A DNA stretch of 64,000 nt from positions 208,346-272,345 of the forward strand of contig NZ_JALLAN010000003.1 in assembly GCF_023062595.1 (NCBI RefSeq), read 5' to 3'. The translations under genes and the position numbers were made by a program. The stretch comes from Arthrobacter rhizosphaerae (lineage in GTDB: Bacteria; Actinomycetota; Actinomycetes; Actinomycetales; Micrococcaceae). The first letter of the stretch is position 1. Each line of letters opens with the position of its first letter. Below the pieces are notes generated by a model. That model had not been told where the DNA came from. It searched no databases and worked only from the letters and a program-made list of their open reading frames with translations. Positions 1 to 8,716 of the stretch are shown here, piece by piece.

Positions 1-445
1 CTGGGACGAGACCCAGCCGAACTTCGGGAAAACCAATGGCCTGTACCGAGTCGGCGGCCGTGCGGTAGTCGGCGTGCAGAGCCAGTTCCAGCCCGCCGCC
101 CAACGCTAACCCGTTGACGAATGCGAACGTGGGCACCGGAAGCCCAGCCAGCAGGCCAAGCACCTCCAGGCCCCGACGAGCCACGTCTTCGGCCTGCTCC
201 AGGGTGCCGGCCTCCGTCATCATGTTCAGGTCCGCACCCGCACAGAAAACCGCGCCCTTGCCGGTCACAGCCACTGCATCCACTGCTGCCAGGTCCAGGG
301 CACCCACTGCGGCCTCGAATGCTGCCAGAGATGCCGGGCCAAGGGTCACGGGACGGCGGCTGGAATTCGCCAGGGTCAGAACAGCGAAGCGGAAACCCGC
401 ATGGTCAAGGTAGGCGGTACGGGTCTCGGTGACGGTTTCAGACAC
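1..445 (-). CDS. Enoyl-CoA hydratase/isomerase family protein, N-terminal part (cut by window edge)
   Basis: The leftward frame starts at a GTG at 445, with a GAAGGGAAG ribosome site just upstream, and runs off the window start, so about 148 residues are visible. Crotonase-fold motifs are clear: GAVFCAGADL, which in this family forms part of the CoA pocket, and GLALGGGLELAL, which carries the second oxyanion-hole glycine. The family hydrates or isomerises enoyl-CoA thioesters in beta-oxidation-like pathways. A C-terminal 3-hydroxyacyl-CoA dehydrogenase domain, as in FadB-type fusions, cannot be excluded because that end is missing. It lies 113 bp downstream of the acyl-CoA dehydrogenase stop on the same strand and is probably the last gene of that operon. 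Confidence 0.85.
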   Translation of the reverse strand, partial: MSETVTETRTAYLDHAGFRFAVLTLANSSRRPVTLGPASLAAFEAAVGALDLAAVDAVAVTGKGAVFCAGADLNMMTEAGTLEQAEDVARRGLEVLGLLAGLPVPTFAFVNGLALGGGLELALHADYRTAADSVQAIGFPEVRLGLVP

Positions 446-558
446 AAGACTTCCCTTCACTTGGACAAAAAGGACAGACAGGACCTGACACGCGAGGTGC
501 CAGTGCTCGGGATTCTCTGAGGTTCCCGGAGTTCCGGGGACGACGGACCGCTTAGCGG

Positions 559-1722
559 CTAGGAGAAACTAGGGATGCCGGTGATCGCGCGGCCCATAAT
601 CAACGTATGGATCTCGTCGGTGCCCTCATACGTGCGCACGCTTTCAAGGTTGTTGGCGTGCCGCAGCGGTGAGTACTCCAGAGTGATCCCGTTTCCGCCG
701 AGGATGGTGCGGGCGGAGCGGCAAATCTCGATGGCCTGCCGGACGTTGTTGAGCTTGCCGAAGGAGATCTGCTCAGGGCGCAGACGGCCGGCGTCCTTGA
801 GTCGACCGGTGTGGAGGGCCACCAGTGTTCCCTTCTGGATCTCCAGGACCATTTCCACCAGCTTCTGCTGGGTGAGCTGGAAGGAGGCGAGCGGTTTGCC
901 GAATTGTGTCCGTTGGCCCGCATAGGCCAAAACGGCCTGGTAGGCGTCGCGGGCGGCGCCCATTGCTCCCCACAAAATGCCGTACCTCGCCTCGTTGAGG
1001 CAGGAAAACGGGCCCCGGAGACCGACCACGTCGGGGAGGACGGCGCTGTCTGGGAGTTGGACGTTCTCCAGGGTGATGTCGCACTGGATGGAGGCGCGCA
1101 TTGACAGCTTCTCGGAGATCGGCGTGGCCAGGAACCCCTCGGTGTCGGTCGGGACAACGAAGCCGCGGATGCCGTCGTCGGTGCTTGCCCAAATGATGGC
1201 AACGTCTGCAATGGAAGCGAGGCCGATCCAGCGTTTTGCCCCGTTCAGCACCCAGCCAGACCCAACGCGCTCCGCTCGAGTGAGCATGTTGGCGGGGTCG
1301 CTGCCCGCAGTGGGCTCGGTGAGTCCGAAGCAGCCGATCAGCTCCCCGGAGGCCATGCCGGGCAGCCACTGCTGCTTCTGCTCTTCCGAGCCGAACTTGG
1401 AGATCGCGCTCATGGCCAGCGACCCCTGCACCGAGACGAAGGTGCGGATGCCGGAGTCGCCGGCCTCAAGCTCCATGGCAGCAATCCCGTACTCGACGGC
1501 GCTGCGGCCCCCGCAACCGTACCCGGTCAGGTGCATGCCGAGCAGGCCTAGGCTCCCCATCTCCTTGACCAGATCCAAGGGAAAGATGGCGTCCTCGTAC
1601 CAGGAGTTAATGTTGGGCCGGATGCGGTCATCGACGAACTGGCGGACCTGGCTGCGCAGCTCGATCTCCTGCTGGCTGAGCAGGTAGTCGATGTCGAGGT
1701 AGTCGTTGGCGAGGTCGGTCAC
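559..1722 (-). CDS. Acyl-CoA dehydrogenase, glutaryl-CoA dehydrogenase-like
   Basis: A 387-residue flavin acyl-CoA dehydrogenase of full family length. It most resembles glutaryl-CoA dehydrogenases: GCFGLTEPTAGSDP (FAD/substrate region), the DSGIR segment whose Arg93 matches the carboxylate-binding arginine of that subgroup, KLSMRAS, and the C-terminal RTYEGTDEIH with the probable catalytic base Glu366. Expected role: alpha,beta-dehydrogenation of a dicarboxyl-CoA or similar thioester in the cytoplasm. The GTG start overlaps the CoA-transferase stop by 4 bases (GTGA) and has GGGAG upstream, so the two are translationally coupled. The substrate is not readable from sequence; with the neighbouring CoA-transferase and hydratase it suggests CoA activation and oxidation of a diacid. 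Confidence 0.9.
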   Translation of the reverse strand: MTDLANDYLDIDYLLSQQEIELRSQVRQFVDDRIRPNINSWYEDAIFPLDLVKEMGSLGLLGMHLTGYGCGGRSAVEYGIAAMELEAGDSGIRTFVSVQGSLAMSAISKFGSEEQKQQWLPGMASGELIGCFGLTEPTAGSDPANMLTRAERVGSGWVLNGAKRWIGLASIADVAIIWASTDDGIRGFVVPTDTEGFLATPISEKLSMRASIQCDITLENVQLPDSAVLPDVVGLRGPFSCLNEARYGILWGAMGAARDAYQAVLAYAGQRTQFGKPLASFQLTQQKLVEMVLEIQKGTLVALHTGRLKDAGRLRPEQISFGKLNNVRQAIEICRSARTILGGNGITLEYSPLRHANNLESVRTYEGTDEIHTLIMGRAITGIPSFS

Positions 1723-2969
1723 AGGTGCGCTCCCATTGGCTGGTTGTTGTTGCTGGAGTGGTATTGAGGGGGTTCGACGGCGGCCGGGCCGGCGGCTGGG
1801 CTTTGAAGCCAGGCACGTACTTCGTCCGCATGCTGCCCAAGCCGCGGTGGCCGCCGAAGGTAGGAGACTGGCGTGTCGGACAGGGAAATCGGGTTGGCGG
1901 CCAGGTCCACGCTGTCGTCATCGGCGCCCACGGTGATCCGTGCGTTCAGCCCGAGGTCGTTGGCCATCGCGAAGGCTTCGGCGATGTCGTTGACAGGCCC
2001 GCACGGGACCCCGCGGGCTGACAGTTCCCGGTACCAGTGGTCGGCAGTCTGCTCCCGGGTAACTGCCGTGATGGTTTGATCGAGTTCGTCGATATGGGCA
2101 ACGCGGGCCTGGTTGGTCGCGAACCGTTGATCGTTCGCTGCCTCCGGAATCCCGAGGGCCGCGCACAGCTGCGTAAACTGCCGGTCGTTGCCCACCGCGA
2201 CGACTACCTGCCGGTCCGACGCCGGGAACAGCTGGTAGGGCGCGATCGAAGGGTGCCGGTTCCCGAGGATGCCCGGAACGGCGCCTCCGGCGGTGTAGCC
2301 GACACTCTGGTTGACCATGCTGGAGAGCAAGGTGCTGAGCAGATTGACCTCAACCAACTGGCCCCGGCCGGTGGACTCGCGTGCCCGCAGGGCGGCAAGC
2401 ACGCCGATCGCAGCGTGCAGCCCGGTCAGGACGTCAACGAGGGCGACGCCGGCCTTGACCGGCTCACCCGGTCCCGGGCCGGTCACGCTCATCAGCCCTC
2501 CCACGGCCTGCACCAGCAGGTCGTAGCCGGGCAGGGCGGCGGCCGCCTCTTCAGAACCGAATCCGGTAATGGAGCAATACACCAGCCGCGGGTTGATCGC
2601 TGCTGCGTGGTCGTACGACAACCCGTGCCGTGCCATCGTTCCGGGACGGAAGTTTTCAATCAGCACGTCAGCACGCCGGATGAGCTCCACGAGGTCTCCA
2701 TGGTCTGCGGGGGCCGCCATGTCTGCCGTGAACGAGCGTTTGTTGCGGTTCACGGACAGGAAGTACGTGGCCTCATGATCCTCGGTGAATGGCGGCCCCC
2801 AATGACGGGTATCGTCACCGGAACCCGGACGCTCTACCTTGATGACGTCGGCGCCAAGGTCACCGAACAACATCGTTGCGTACGGCGCAGCCAGGACCCT
2901 GCTGAAATCTGCGACGACGATGCCCGCCATTGCGCCTGGAGGCGGACCGTGCGAACCGGTGTCATTCAT
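1719..2969 (-). CDS. CaiB/BaiF (class III) CoA-transferase
   Basis: A 416-residue class III CoA-transferase, the usual length for the formyl-CoA transferase/CaiB family. Visible motifs: the N-terminal DFSRVLAAPYATMLFGDLGADVIKVE block, NRNKRSF, LIENFRPGTM, and GVALVDVLTG with the probable acyl-forming Asp179. The family moves CoA between carboxylic acids without ATP. AAGGAG lies 5 bases before the ATG. It sits between the MFS transporter and the acyl-CoA dehydrogenase, with which it overlaps by 4 bases, and probably activates the imported acid or an acid intermediate of the same pathway. The motif text is split here only to describe it; the acid substrate is unknown. Confidence 0.92.
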   Translation of the reverse strand: MNDTGSHGPPPGAMAGIVVADFSRVLAAPYATMLFGDLGADVIKVERPGSGDDTRHWGPPFTEDHEATYFLSVNRNKRSFTADMAAPADHGDLVELIRRADVLIENFRPGTMARHGLSYDHAAAINPRLVYCSITGFGSEEAAAALPGYDLLVQAVGGLMSVTGPGPGEPVKAGVALVDVLTGLHAAIGVLAALRARESTGRGQLVEVNLLSTLLSSMVNQSVGYTAGGAVPGILGNRHPSIAPYQLFPASDRQVVVAVGNDRQFTQLCAALGIPEAANDQRFATNQARVAHIDELDQTITAVTREQTADHWYRELSARGVPCGPVNDIAEAFAMANDLGLNARITVGADDDSVDLAANPISLSDTPVSYLRRPPRLGQHADEVRAWLQSPAAGPAAVEPPQYHSSNNNQPMGAHL

Positions 2970-3001
2970 TGGTTCTCCTTAGTTAGTGATTACCGGGGTG
3001 A

Positions 3002-4375
3002 TCAGTGACCGGCCGCGCGGACCGCGTTGTTGAAGAGTGACGTCCGGACGATCAGCATGATGGCGGCGGCCGCCAGCGGCAACACGGTCACCTGCAGCAG
3101 GCCGGCTCCTTGCCAACCGACGCTTGGCACCAGCGCCGCGAACAGCAGGCCGGAGAAGGCCGCCGATCCGTAGTAGCAGGTGACGAAAAGACCGGCGGCA
3201 CGCCCCACCTGGTGCGGACGGACTGCCCGCTGGATGGCACTGTTCATATTGGGGAAGAAGACGCCGGTACCGAACACACCCATGAGGCAGGCGAAGACGC
3301 ACTGCCAGGCGAACGATGCCTGGACCTGGTAGATCAGCACACCAAGCACCGACATCACCACGAGGGAAACGATCAGCAGCGCCCGCTGGTTGATCCGGTC
3401 CCCGATCCAGCCGCCCAGCAGGCCTGCCAGACCTCCCAAACCCACGAAGCTCAGTGCCACTGCTGACTCAGCGGTGGAAATGCCCAGTTGAGTAGTCAGA
3501 AAGGTGGGGTACAGGCCCAGGAAGCCGTAGAGGGCGATGGAGCCGCAGCCGGCGGCTGCCGCGATCGCCACGGAATTGCGGTTGTAAGCCCTGTCCGGCA
3601 TGTACTCATAGGATCCTTCGACGCCGGTCAGACTGATCGCCCGCTCGGTGAATTTCCGGCTGACAGTGAACGCGACGACCACTGCGAGCAGCAGCCCGAG
3701 CACCCCGAAAATGATGAAGGGCGCCCGCCAGGTTCCAAACTGGCCGGCGAACATGATGCCGAGGGCCGGCCCGAAGGTTGCCCCCAGGCCGAACGCGAAG
3801 CCAAGTATGCCCAGGGCGAGGCCCCGGCGGAGGTGGAAGAACGCGCCGACCGCCGCGAACAGGGCTGCGGCCTGCATCCCCTCACCCAGCCCCGAGATGA
3901 TTCGGCACACGGCCATATCGGCCCACGAGGAGGCGAGCGGCGTGGCCAGCGTGCCCAGGGAGTAGATCACAATGCTGACTATCAAGACGGCTTTGCGCGA
4001 GAAGCGCTCCACCAGGAACCCGGCAGGGATGCCTGCAATGGCCATTCCCAGGGTGAAGATTGTGGCCAGGAGTCCACCGGCCTGCAGGCTGAACCCATTC
4101 TCAGTGCTGATAGTGCCCAGCAGGGGAAAGAAGACCTGCCTGTCCATCGCGTTGAGCATAAAGGTGATTGCCAGCACCCCGAGCGAAACGGCAGCGACAA
4201 TCTTGGTGGGCATGCCCTCGGGGTTGTCCTTCACGCGTGATGGTGCCGGACTGGACGGGACTGCGTCCATAGGGATTGCATCCATGGGCTCAGGGTACGT
4301 CGGTACGGCGGGACCGGCGATAGAACCAGCTGAAGCCGGGGCCTGGCCTGTGCTGGAAGGGGTCGAGTGGGACAT
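3002..4375 (-). CDS. MFS transporter, aromatic-acid/organic-acid type
   Basis: A 457-residue protein with about 12 hydrophobic helices after a hydrophilic N-terminal tail of roughly 55 residues rich in Pro and Ser. The first cytoplasmic loop carries the MFS-like stretch GFLVERFSRKAVL, and GGWIGDRINQRALL lies in the equivalent loop of the second half. The family is proton-coupled secondary transport at the inner membrane; overall character is like the organic/aromatic acid:H+ symporters. An AGGAGAC ribosome site precedes the ATG. It is the first gene of a leftward operon whose predicted promoter and operator lie at 4535-4568, so it probably imports the compound the island degrades. Confidence 0.88.
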   Translation of the reverse strand: MSHSTPSSTGQAPASAGSIAGPAVPTYPEPMDAIPMDAVPSSPAPSRVKDNPEGMPTKIVAAVSLGVLAITFMLNAMDRQVFFPLLGTISTENGFSLQAGGLLATIFTLGMAIAGIPAGFLVERFSRKAVLIVSIVIYSLGTLATPLASSWADMAVCRIISGLGEGMQAAALFAAVGAFFHLRRGLALGILGFAFGLGATFGPALGIMFAGQFGTWRAPFIIFGVLGLLLAVVVAFTVSRKFTERAISLTGVEGSYEYMPDRAYNRNSVAIAAAAGCGSIALYGFLGLYPTFLTTQLGISTAESAVALSFVGLGGLAGLLGGWIGDRINQRALLIVSLVVMSVLGVLIYQVQASFAWQCVFACLMGVFGTGVFFPNMNSAIQRAVRPHQVGRAAGLFVTCYYGSAAFSGLLFAALVPSVGWQGAGLLQVTVLPLAAAAIMLIVRTSLFNNAVRAAGH

Positions 4376-4534
4376 CGTTGTCTCCTAGTCGAGAGGGGGC
4401 TTGCGTTCTCATATGGATTGCTCGGCTGTGATTCACCGATGTGCAGGGGAAAAGAAGAAGTGGACAACTTTTTGGGCTGTCGTTCCCCCGACGCAGGTCC
4501 GCTGGCAGATCGCTTGCGGCGGGACGGATAACTA

Positions 4535-4568
4535 GTGCTAACGATAGCACGGAGGGCAAGGGAGTCAA
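4535..4568 (-). promoter_or_regulatory. Leftward promoter with LacI-type operator (MFS/CoA-transferase operon)
   Basis: On the minus strand TTGACT (4568-4563) is followed after 16 bases by TATCGT (4546-4541). The -10 hexamer lies inside the operator GTGCTAACGATAGCAC at 4535-4550, a near-palindrome with a central CG as is usual for LacI-family sites. Binding there would block RNA polymerase. The expected transcript has a leader of about 160 bases before the transporter ATG at 4375. Confidence 0.75.
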
Positions 4569-4605
4569 GAGTGGATTTCGTTTCGTGCCGGAAACGCCTA
4601 ACGCT

Positions 4606-4639
4606 TTGACTCGGCAGACGCTCGTGCTATCGTTAGCAC
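4606..4639 (+). promoter_or_regulatory. Rightward promoter with LacI-type operator (regulator gene)
   Basis: TTGACT (4606-4611), a 16-base spacer and TATCGT (4628-4633) mirror the leftward promoter exactly. The -10 box lies inside the operator GTGCTATCGTTAGCAC (4624-4639), the reverse complement of the 4535 site. This predicts autoregulation of the lacI-type gene that starts at 4728. Confidence 0.75.
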
Positions 4640-4727
4640 CAAAGTATATGCAATGGCCCCGTCGGTAGACGATCCCAGGCCAGTCACCGGTACGATGATC
4701 CGCTAACAGACTTGCGCAGGAGGAACG

Positions 4728-5759
4728 ATGGTCACCACCAAAGATATCGCTGGACATCTGCAGCTGTCTGTTTCCACCGTCGGCCGGGCGCTGGCAGATG
4801 ACGCGCGTATCAGTGACCAGACCAAGGCCCGTGTGCGGCAGGCGGCTTCGGAGCTTGGCTACGTGGGCAACCACGCTGCCCGGATGATGCGGGGAGCCCC
4901 GAGCAATGTCGTGGGCCTGGTCATTCCGGACATCCGAAACAGCTTCTATTTCACCATCGCCCATGAACTGTCCGCCATCATGGCCGGCGAGGATTACCAG
5001 CTGATGCTGGCCGAGACTTTTGATGACCGCCTTATCGAGCGGCGCCACCTGCGCGAATTGTCCGCGAGCCATGCTGCCGGCGTCGTGATCGCCCCCACGC
5101 CTAACCCGCACAGTGATTCGATCAGCATGTTGCGGGGCATGCCGCATGTCCAGTTGCTGCGCAGGCATTCGTCATTGGGTGCCCAGTGGTTCGGCCTCGA
5201 CGACCAACGGGCACTGAAAGACGCCACCACACATCTGCTGGACCTTGGCCATTCCCGCATCGCCTATATCGGGGCGCCCGCCGACCTTCCCACCGGTCGG
5301 GAGCGCCTTGAAGGCTACCGTCAGGCCCTGCGCGAGAAGGACGTCTCGCCGCGCTCCAACCTGATCGAGCTGGGCCCGCCGGCCTCGCCCGAGCACGCCC
5401 GGGAAGCCGTGCGCCGGTTGCTGAACAGGCCAAGCCCGCCCACTGCTGTCGTCCTTGGCTCAGTCCTTCACACCGTGGGCGTGCTGGACGGCTTGCTCGA
5501 GATGGGCGTGGACGTCCCCACTGAACTGTCCGTGGTTGGCTTCGGCGATCAAAGCGGGTTCTCCTGGTGGGGGCCCGGCCTTACTACCGTCAGCCTGCCC
5601 ATCGGCGACGTAGCCACCTCCTGCGGACTCTGGTTCATTCGCCGGCTCAACAATCCGCCCGCCGGCAATGACCCCTATGAGTCGGCGTCGGTGGGCTGGC
5701 TCGTAACCCGCGGCAGCACTGCTGCCCCTCCCTCGGCGTCCCGCAAACGCTCTGCCTGA
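4728..5759 (+). CDS. LacI-family transcriptional regulator of the catabolic island
   Basis: A 343-residue LacI/GalR-type repressor of full length. The N-terminal helix-turn-helix and hinge region read TTKDIAGHLQLSVSTVGRAL, followed by a periplasmic-binding-protein-like effector domain (GLVIPDIRNSFYF; ALKDATTHLLDLGHSRIAYIG; late SVVGFGDQ). AGGAGGAACG precedes the ATG. It is transcribed away from the transporter operon, between two copies of a 16-bp operator; three further copies lie at 5821, 9267 and 9417. The arrangement supports a local repressor that controls itself and the surrounding genes, released by a pathway metabolite. A LacI-type regulator over an aromatic ring-cleavage gene is not the usual choice (IclR, MarR, LysR and GntR types are commoner). 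Confidence 0.93.
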   Translation: MVTTKDIAGHLQLSVSTVGRALADDARISDQTKARVRQAASELGYVGNHAARMMRGAPSNVVGLVIPDIRNSFYFTIAHELSAIMAGEDYQLMLAETFDDRLIERRHLRELSASHAAGVVIAPTPNPHSDSISMLRGMPHVQLLRRHSSLGAQWFGLDDQRALKDATTHLLDLGHSRIAYIGAPADLPTGRERLEGYRQALREKDVSPRSNLIELGPPASPEHAREAVRRLLNRPSPPTAVVLGSVLHTVGVLDGLLEMGVDVPTELSVVGFGDQSGFSWWGPGLTTVSLPIGDVATSCGLWFIRRLNNPPAGNDPYESASVGWLVTRGSTAAPPSASRKRSA

Positions 5760-5820
5760 ACCGCCTGAACCGCACCACCAACAAAAAAATGTAGCGCCTA
5801 GTGCGTAACTAAAATAAATG

Positions 5821-5836
5821 GTGCTAACGATAGCAC
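5821..5836. promoter_or_regulatory. LacI-type operator upstream of the extradiol dioxygenase
   Basis: GTGCTAACGATAGCAC, identical to the 4535 site, lies 32 bases before the dioxygenase ATG. A TAAAAT (5810-5815) just upstream could serve as the -10 box, which would put the operator at the transcription start. No convincing -35 is visible. Confidence 0.75.
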
Positions 5837-5867
5837 CATCCATTGAGCCCATTGGAGATGGACAATC

Positions 5868-6869
5868 ATGCTGCCACCGGTCGATCTGCGTCCGCCGTTC
5901 AACATCACCCGAACCAGCCATCTGCGCCTTAACGTTTCCGATCTGGCGGCGAGTCGCGAGTTCTACACCACTGTCCTGGGTCTGGTGGTCACTGAGGAGG
6001 ACGAATCCACCGTCTACCTGCGTGGCCTGGCGGAAGCCTGTCACCACAGCCTCGTGCTGGAGAAGAGCCTCGACGGCGGCACGGCCCGCCGCATCGGATT
6101 CCGGGTCTTTTTCGAGGAGGACCTGGACGAGGCCTACCGCTACTTTCGCGAGCGCGGCCTGCCCGCCGAGTGGGTGGAGATGCCGCATCAGGGCCGCACC
6201 CTGCACGTGTCCGATCCTGTCGGGACGCCGCTTGAGCTGTGTGCAACCATGGAGACCAGGCCTCGCCTGCACATCAATTTTGAACAGTACAAGGGCGCCC
6301 ATGCTCAACGGCTGGACCACTACCAGCTGCTCACACCCGACGTCTATGAGTTGTGTGCGTTCTACAGCGAGCTGGGATTCCGCAACTCGGAGTACCTCGA
6401 GTACGGAGACGAACTTGTGGGCGCCTTCATGTACCGCAAGGGCACCTGCCTTGACCTGGCCATGGTGCCTGGCGCCGGCCCAAGCCTGCATCACTTCGCT
6501 TACACGGTCTCCGAGAGCCACGACATCTTCACTGCCTGCGACTTCGCCGGCATTCTGGGCTACGGCGATCAGGTGGAGCGAGGCCCAGGCCGTCACGGAC
6601 CTGGCGGAATGCTTTTCGCGTACCTCCGCGATCCTGACGGCCACCGGGTGGAGGTCTTCAACAGCCACTACCAGACCATTGATCTCGAAACCGAGCCCGT
6701 GCGCTGGGACGCCGCTTCAGTGAGCACGAATGCCCGTTGGGGCCTCCCCGCCCTGGAGCAGTGGTACTTCGAGGCCTCCCGCTTTGTGGATGTCCCGCTG
6801 ATTTCACCGGCCGTCCGTCCCGCCCCGATGACACTGGAAAAGTTCCTGGCCAGCCCGCAGACGCACTGA
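5868..6869 (+). CDS. Extradiol ring-cleavage dioxygenase (catechol 2,3-dioxygenase-like, VOC fold)
   Basis: A 333-residue two-domain vicinal-oxygen-chelate protein of type I extradiol dioxygenase length. The probable Fe(II) ligands are His151 (RLDHYQLL), His208 or His209 (LHHFAYTV) and Glu262 (GHRVEVFN), all in the C-terminal domain, and His243 (GRHGPGG) fits the conserved second-shell position. The family inserts both oxygens of O2 next to a catecholic diol, giving a ring-opened semialdehyde or keto acid. GGAG lies before the ATG. It follows the regulator and its operator and begins a three-gene rightward group that ends at the terminator at 8661. The precise catechol is not predictable by eye. 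Confidence 0.9.
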   Translation: MLPPVDLRPPFNITRTSHLRLNVSDLAASREFYTTVLGLVVTEEDESTVYLRGLAEACHHSLVLEKSLDGGTARRIGFRVFFEEDLDEAYRYFRERGLPAEWVEMPHQGRTLHVSDPVGTPLELCATMETRPRLHINFEQYKGAHAQRLDHYQLLTPDVYELCAFYSELGFRNSEYLEYGDELVGAFMYRKGTCLDLAMVPGAGPSLHHFAYTVSESHDIFTACDFAGILGYGDQVERGPGRHGPGGMLFAYLRDPDGHRVEVFNSHYQTIDLETEPVRWDAASVSTNARWGLPALEQWYFEASRFVDVPLISPAVRPAPMTLEKFLASPQTH

Positions 6870-6940
6870 GCCGGGCCCGCTGAACCAGACGCACTGAGCC
6901 AGCCTCACTGACCCCCATTATCCGACTGGAGAATCACATC

Positions 6941-7483
6941 ATGTCCCGAGTTCCATCCCTGTCCCGCGACGACGCCGCATCGGTCAACCAACAGCCACTG
7001 TGGGACCGTCTCGAGGCCGAGCGCAAAATGCCCACCGCCAACATCTTCCGTTCACTGGCGAACGCCCCTGTTCTGCTCGACGCGTTCCTGTCCTACGCCA
7101 ACGCCATGCGTGACGGCTCCCTGCTGAGCCCGAAGCTGCGGGAGCTGGCGATCCTGTCGGTTGGCCATGCCACGGGGTCGGAGTACGAGATTGCCCACCA
7201 CCAGTCCCACGGCCGCAAAGCCGGGCTTACCGACGAGCAGTTGGCCGCAGTGGCTGACGCCCAGGATCCGGAGCTGTTCGACGAGGCCGAACGTGCCGTC
7301 ATAGCCCTGGCCCGCGAATCCACCATCAAGGTGGACGTGTCCGATGCCAGCTGGGCGGCCGCCGCCAAGCACCTCGACGACCAGCAGATGGTGGAGCTCA
7401 CGCTGACCATTGCCTGGTACAACTCAGGCGTACGGGTCATGGGTCTGCTCGGTATTGACCTCGAGGACAGCTACCGCAAGTAG
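6941..7483 (+). CDS. Carboxymuconolactone decarboxylase/AhpD-like family protein
   Basis: A 180-residue all-helical protein of the CMD/AhpD superfamily: LRELAILSVGHATGSEYEIAHH followed by AGLTDEQLAAV matches the core of that fold. The AhpD-type CxxC redox pair is absent, since the position reads EYEIAHH, so a peroxidase role is unlikely; an isomerase, decarboxylase or lactone-handling role is more plausible. It lies 71 bp after the dioxygenase and 61 bp before the alcohol dehydrogenase, in the same direction and probably in the same transcript. The immediate substrate is unknown. Confidence 0.85.
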   Translation: MSRVPSLSRDDAASVNQQPLWDRLEAERKMPTANIFRSLANAPVLLDAFLSYANAMRDGSLLSPKLRELAILSVGHATGSEYEIAHHQSHGRKAGLTDEQLAAVADAQDPELFDEAERAVIALARESTIKVDVSDASWAAAAKHLDDQQMVELTLTIAWYNSGVRVMGLLGIDLEDSYRK

Positions 7484-7544
7484 CTTCCGCCAGCCCACTC
7501 CCCCACAACCACAACCCTTGTCATTTCCTAGAAGGAGCCCGTCA

Positions 7545-8654
7545 ATGGCGACGATGCGCGCAGCCAGACTGCACAAGATCGGCGAACCCATGTCGATCGA
7601 CACCATCGAAGTACCCAAGCCCCGGCCCACCGATGTACTGGTGAGGGTCAAGGCCGTCGGCATCGTGCCGAACATGGCAAACGTGATCAACAATTGGCCC
7701 ACCTGGTTCCCGCACCAGCCCATCCCCGAGTTCCCGGCGATCTTCGGGCTTGATCCCACAGGGATAGTCGAGGAAGTCGGAGAGTCAGTTATCAACGTCA
7801 AGCCCGGTGACCGCGTGTACGTGAGCCCGCTGCGATCCTGCGGCAGTTGCTACGCCTGTTCCGGAGGCAACCCCAGCCGCTGCCGCTACTACACCCTCAA
7901 CGGGTACTTCAGCACCTCCCGCGACGGTCAGCGGATCTTCGATCTCTACCCCTATGGCGGGTTCAGCGAGTTCATGACCGCGCCGCAGCAGTCACTGGTC
8001 AAGATCCCGGACAACCTTCCGTTCGAGCTGGCCGCCCGCTTCGGTTACATCGGCACCGCCTATGGAGCGCTCCGCCTGGCGGATGCGGGACCCGGCACGG
8101 TGGGGCTGATTGACGGCATCACCGGCACGCTGGGCGTGGCCGCGACCGTACTCTGCCTGAGCATGGGGGTTGCCAAGATCCTGGGCACGGGCCGCAATGA
8201 GGAGCTGCTCCAGCGTGTGAAGGCCCTGGCGCCGAACAGGATCGAGGTCATGAACCTCGGCGAGCAGTCCTCCGGAGAGTGGGCCAAGGACCGGACTCGT
8301 GGCGAGGGCGCCCACTTCGTGATCAGTGCGCTCGGAGCCCGGGCTGATGCGGCAACCATGGTGGACTCCATGCGAGGGGTCCGGCGCGGCGGCCGGGTGG
8401 TGAACGTCGGCGGCGTCGCGGATGAGGTTCCGGTGGACATGAAGTGGCTGATGGACGAGCAGGTGCAGATCATCGGCTCGAACTGGTTCACTGCAGCACA
8501 GGGCCAGGAGATGGCCGACATGATTGAGACCGGCACGCTGGACCTCACCTATCTGGAAACCGAGGCGTTCCCGTTGTCGGACGTGAACACAGCAATTTCC
8601 GGCCGGTTGAAGGACCCGCGGGGCGGCTTCAGCAACTACGTGGTCCTTCCCTAA
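7545..8654 (+). CDS. Zinc-dependent alcohol dehydrogenase (MDR superfamily)
   Basis: A 369-residue medium-chain dehydrogenase/reductase. The ATG at 7545 is chosen because GAAGGAG lies 7 to 8 bases upstream; the frame is open further 5' but without a ribosome site. The structural-zinc cluster CGSCYACSGGNPSRC has four cysteines, FGLDPTGIVEEVGE and KPGDRVYV match the catalytic domain, and a Rossmann domain follows (GLIDGITGTLGVAAT). The usual Cys-His catalytic zinc ligands are not obvious near residue 40 (GIVPNMANVIN), so it may be a quinone-reductase-like or divergent member. It is the last gene before a strong terminator and presumably oxidises or reduces a carbonyl of the ring-cleavage pathway. 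Confidence 0.87.
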   Translation: MATMRAARLHKIGEPMSIDTIEVPKPRPTDVLVRVKAVGIVPNMANVINNWPTWFPHQPIPEFPAIFGLDPTGIVEEVGESVINVKPGDRVYVSPLRSCGSCYACSGGNPSRCRYYTLNGYFSTSRDGQRIFDLYPYGGFSEFMTAPQQSLVKIPDNLPFELAARFGYIGTAYGALRLADAGPGTVGLIDGITGTLGVAATVLCLSMGVAKILGTGRNEELLQRVKALAPNRIEVMNLGEQSSGEWAKDRTRGEGAHFVISALGARADAATMVDSMRGVRRGGRVVNVGGVADEVPVDMKWLMDEQVQIIGSNWFTAAQGQEMADMIETGTLDLTYLETEAFPLSDVNTAISGRLKDPRGGFSNYVVLP

Positions 8655-8660
8655 AGGCAA

Positions 8661-8707
8661 GGTGCCGTAGGGATTCGCCCTCGGGGCGCCCCTACGGCAC
8701 CCTTTTT
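8661..8707 (+). terminator. Rho-independent terminator after the alcohol dehydrogenase
   Basis: Arms GGTGCCGTAGGG (8661-8672) and its complement (8690-8702) form a 12-13 bp GC-rich stem, followed by TTTTT at 8703-8707. It lies 6 bases after the rightward stop at 8654. No T-run follows on the other strand, so it acts in the rightward direction. Confidence 0.85.
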
Positions 8708-8716
8708 ATGGAGTAC

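Noticed and set aside
2037..3008. A 323-codon rightward open frame opposite the CoA-transferase gene.
   Set aside because: Shadow of a clear class III CoA-transferase; low-complexity antisense text.
5460..6668. A 402-codon leftward open frame opposite the extradiol dioxygenase gene.
   Set aside because: Antisense composition effect of GC-rich DNA; the rightward frame carries all dioxygenase motifs and the leftward text has none.
7410..7544. Earlier start for the alcohol dehydrogenase.
   Set aside because: The extra 45 residues overlap the CMD-like gene end in another frame and do not resemble the family; GAAGGAG precedes ATG 7545.
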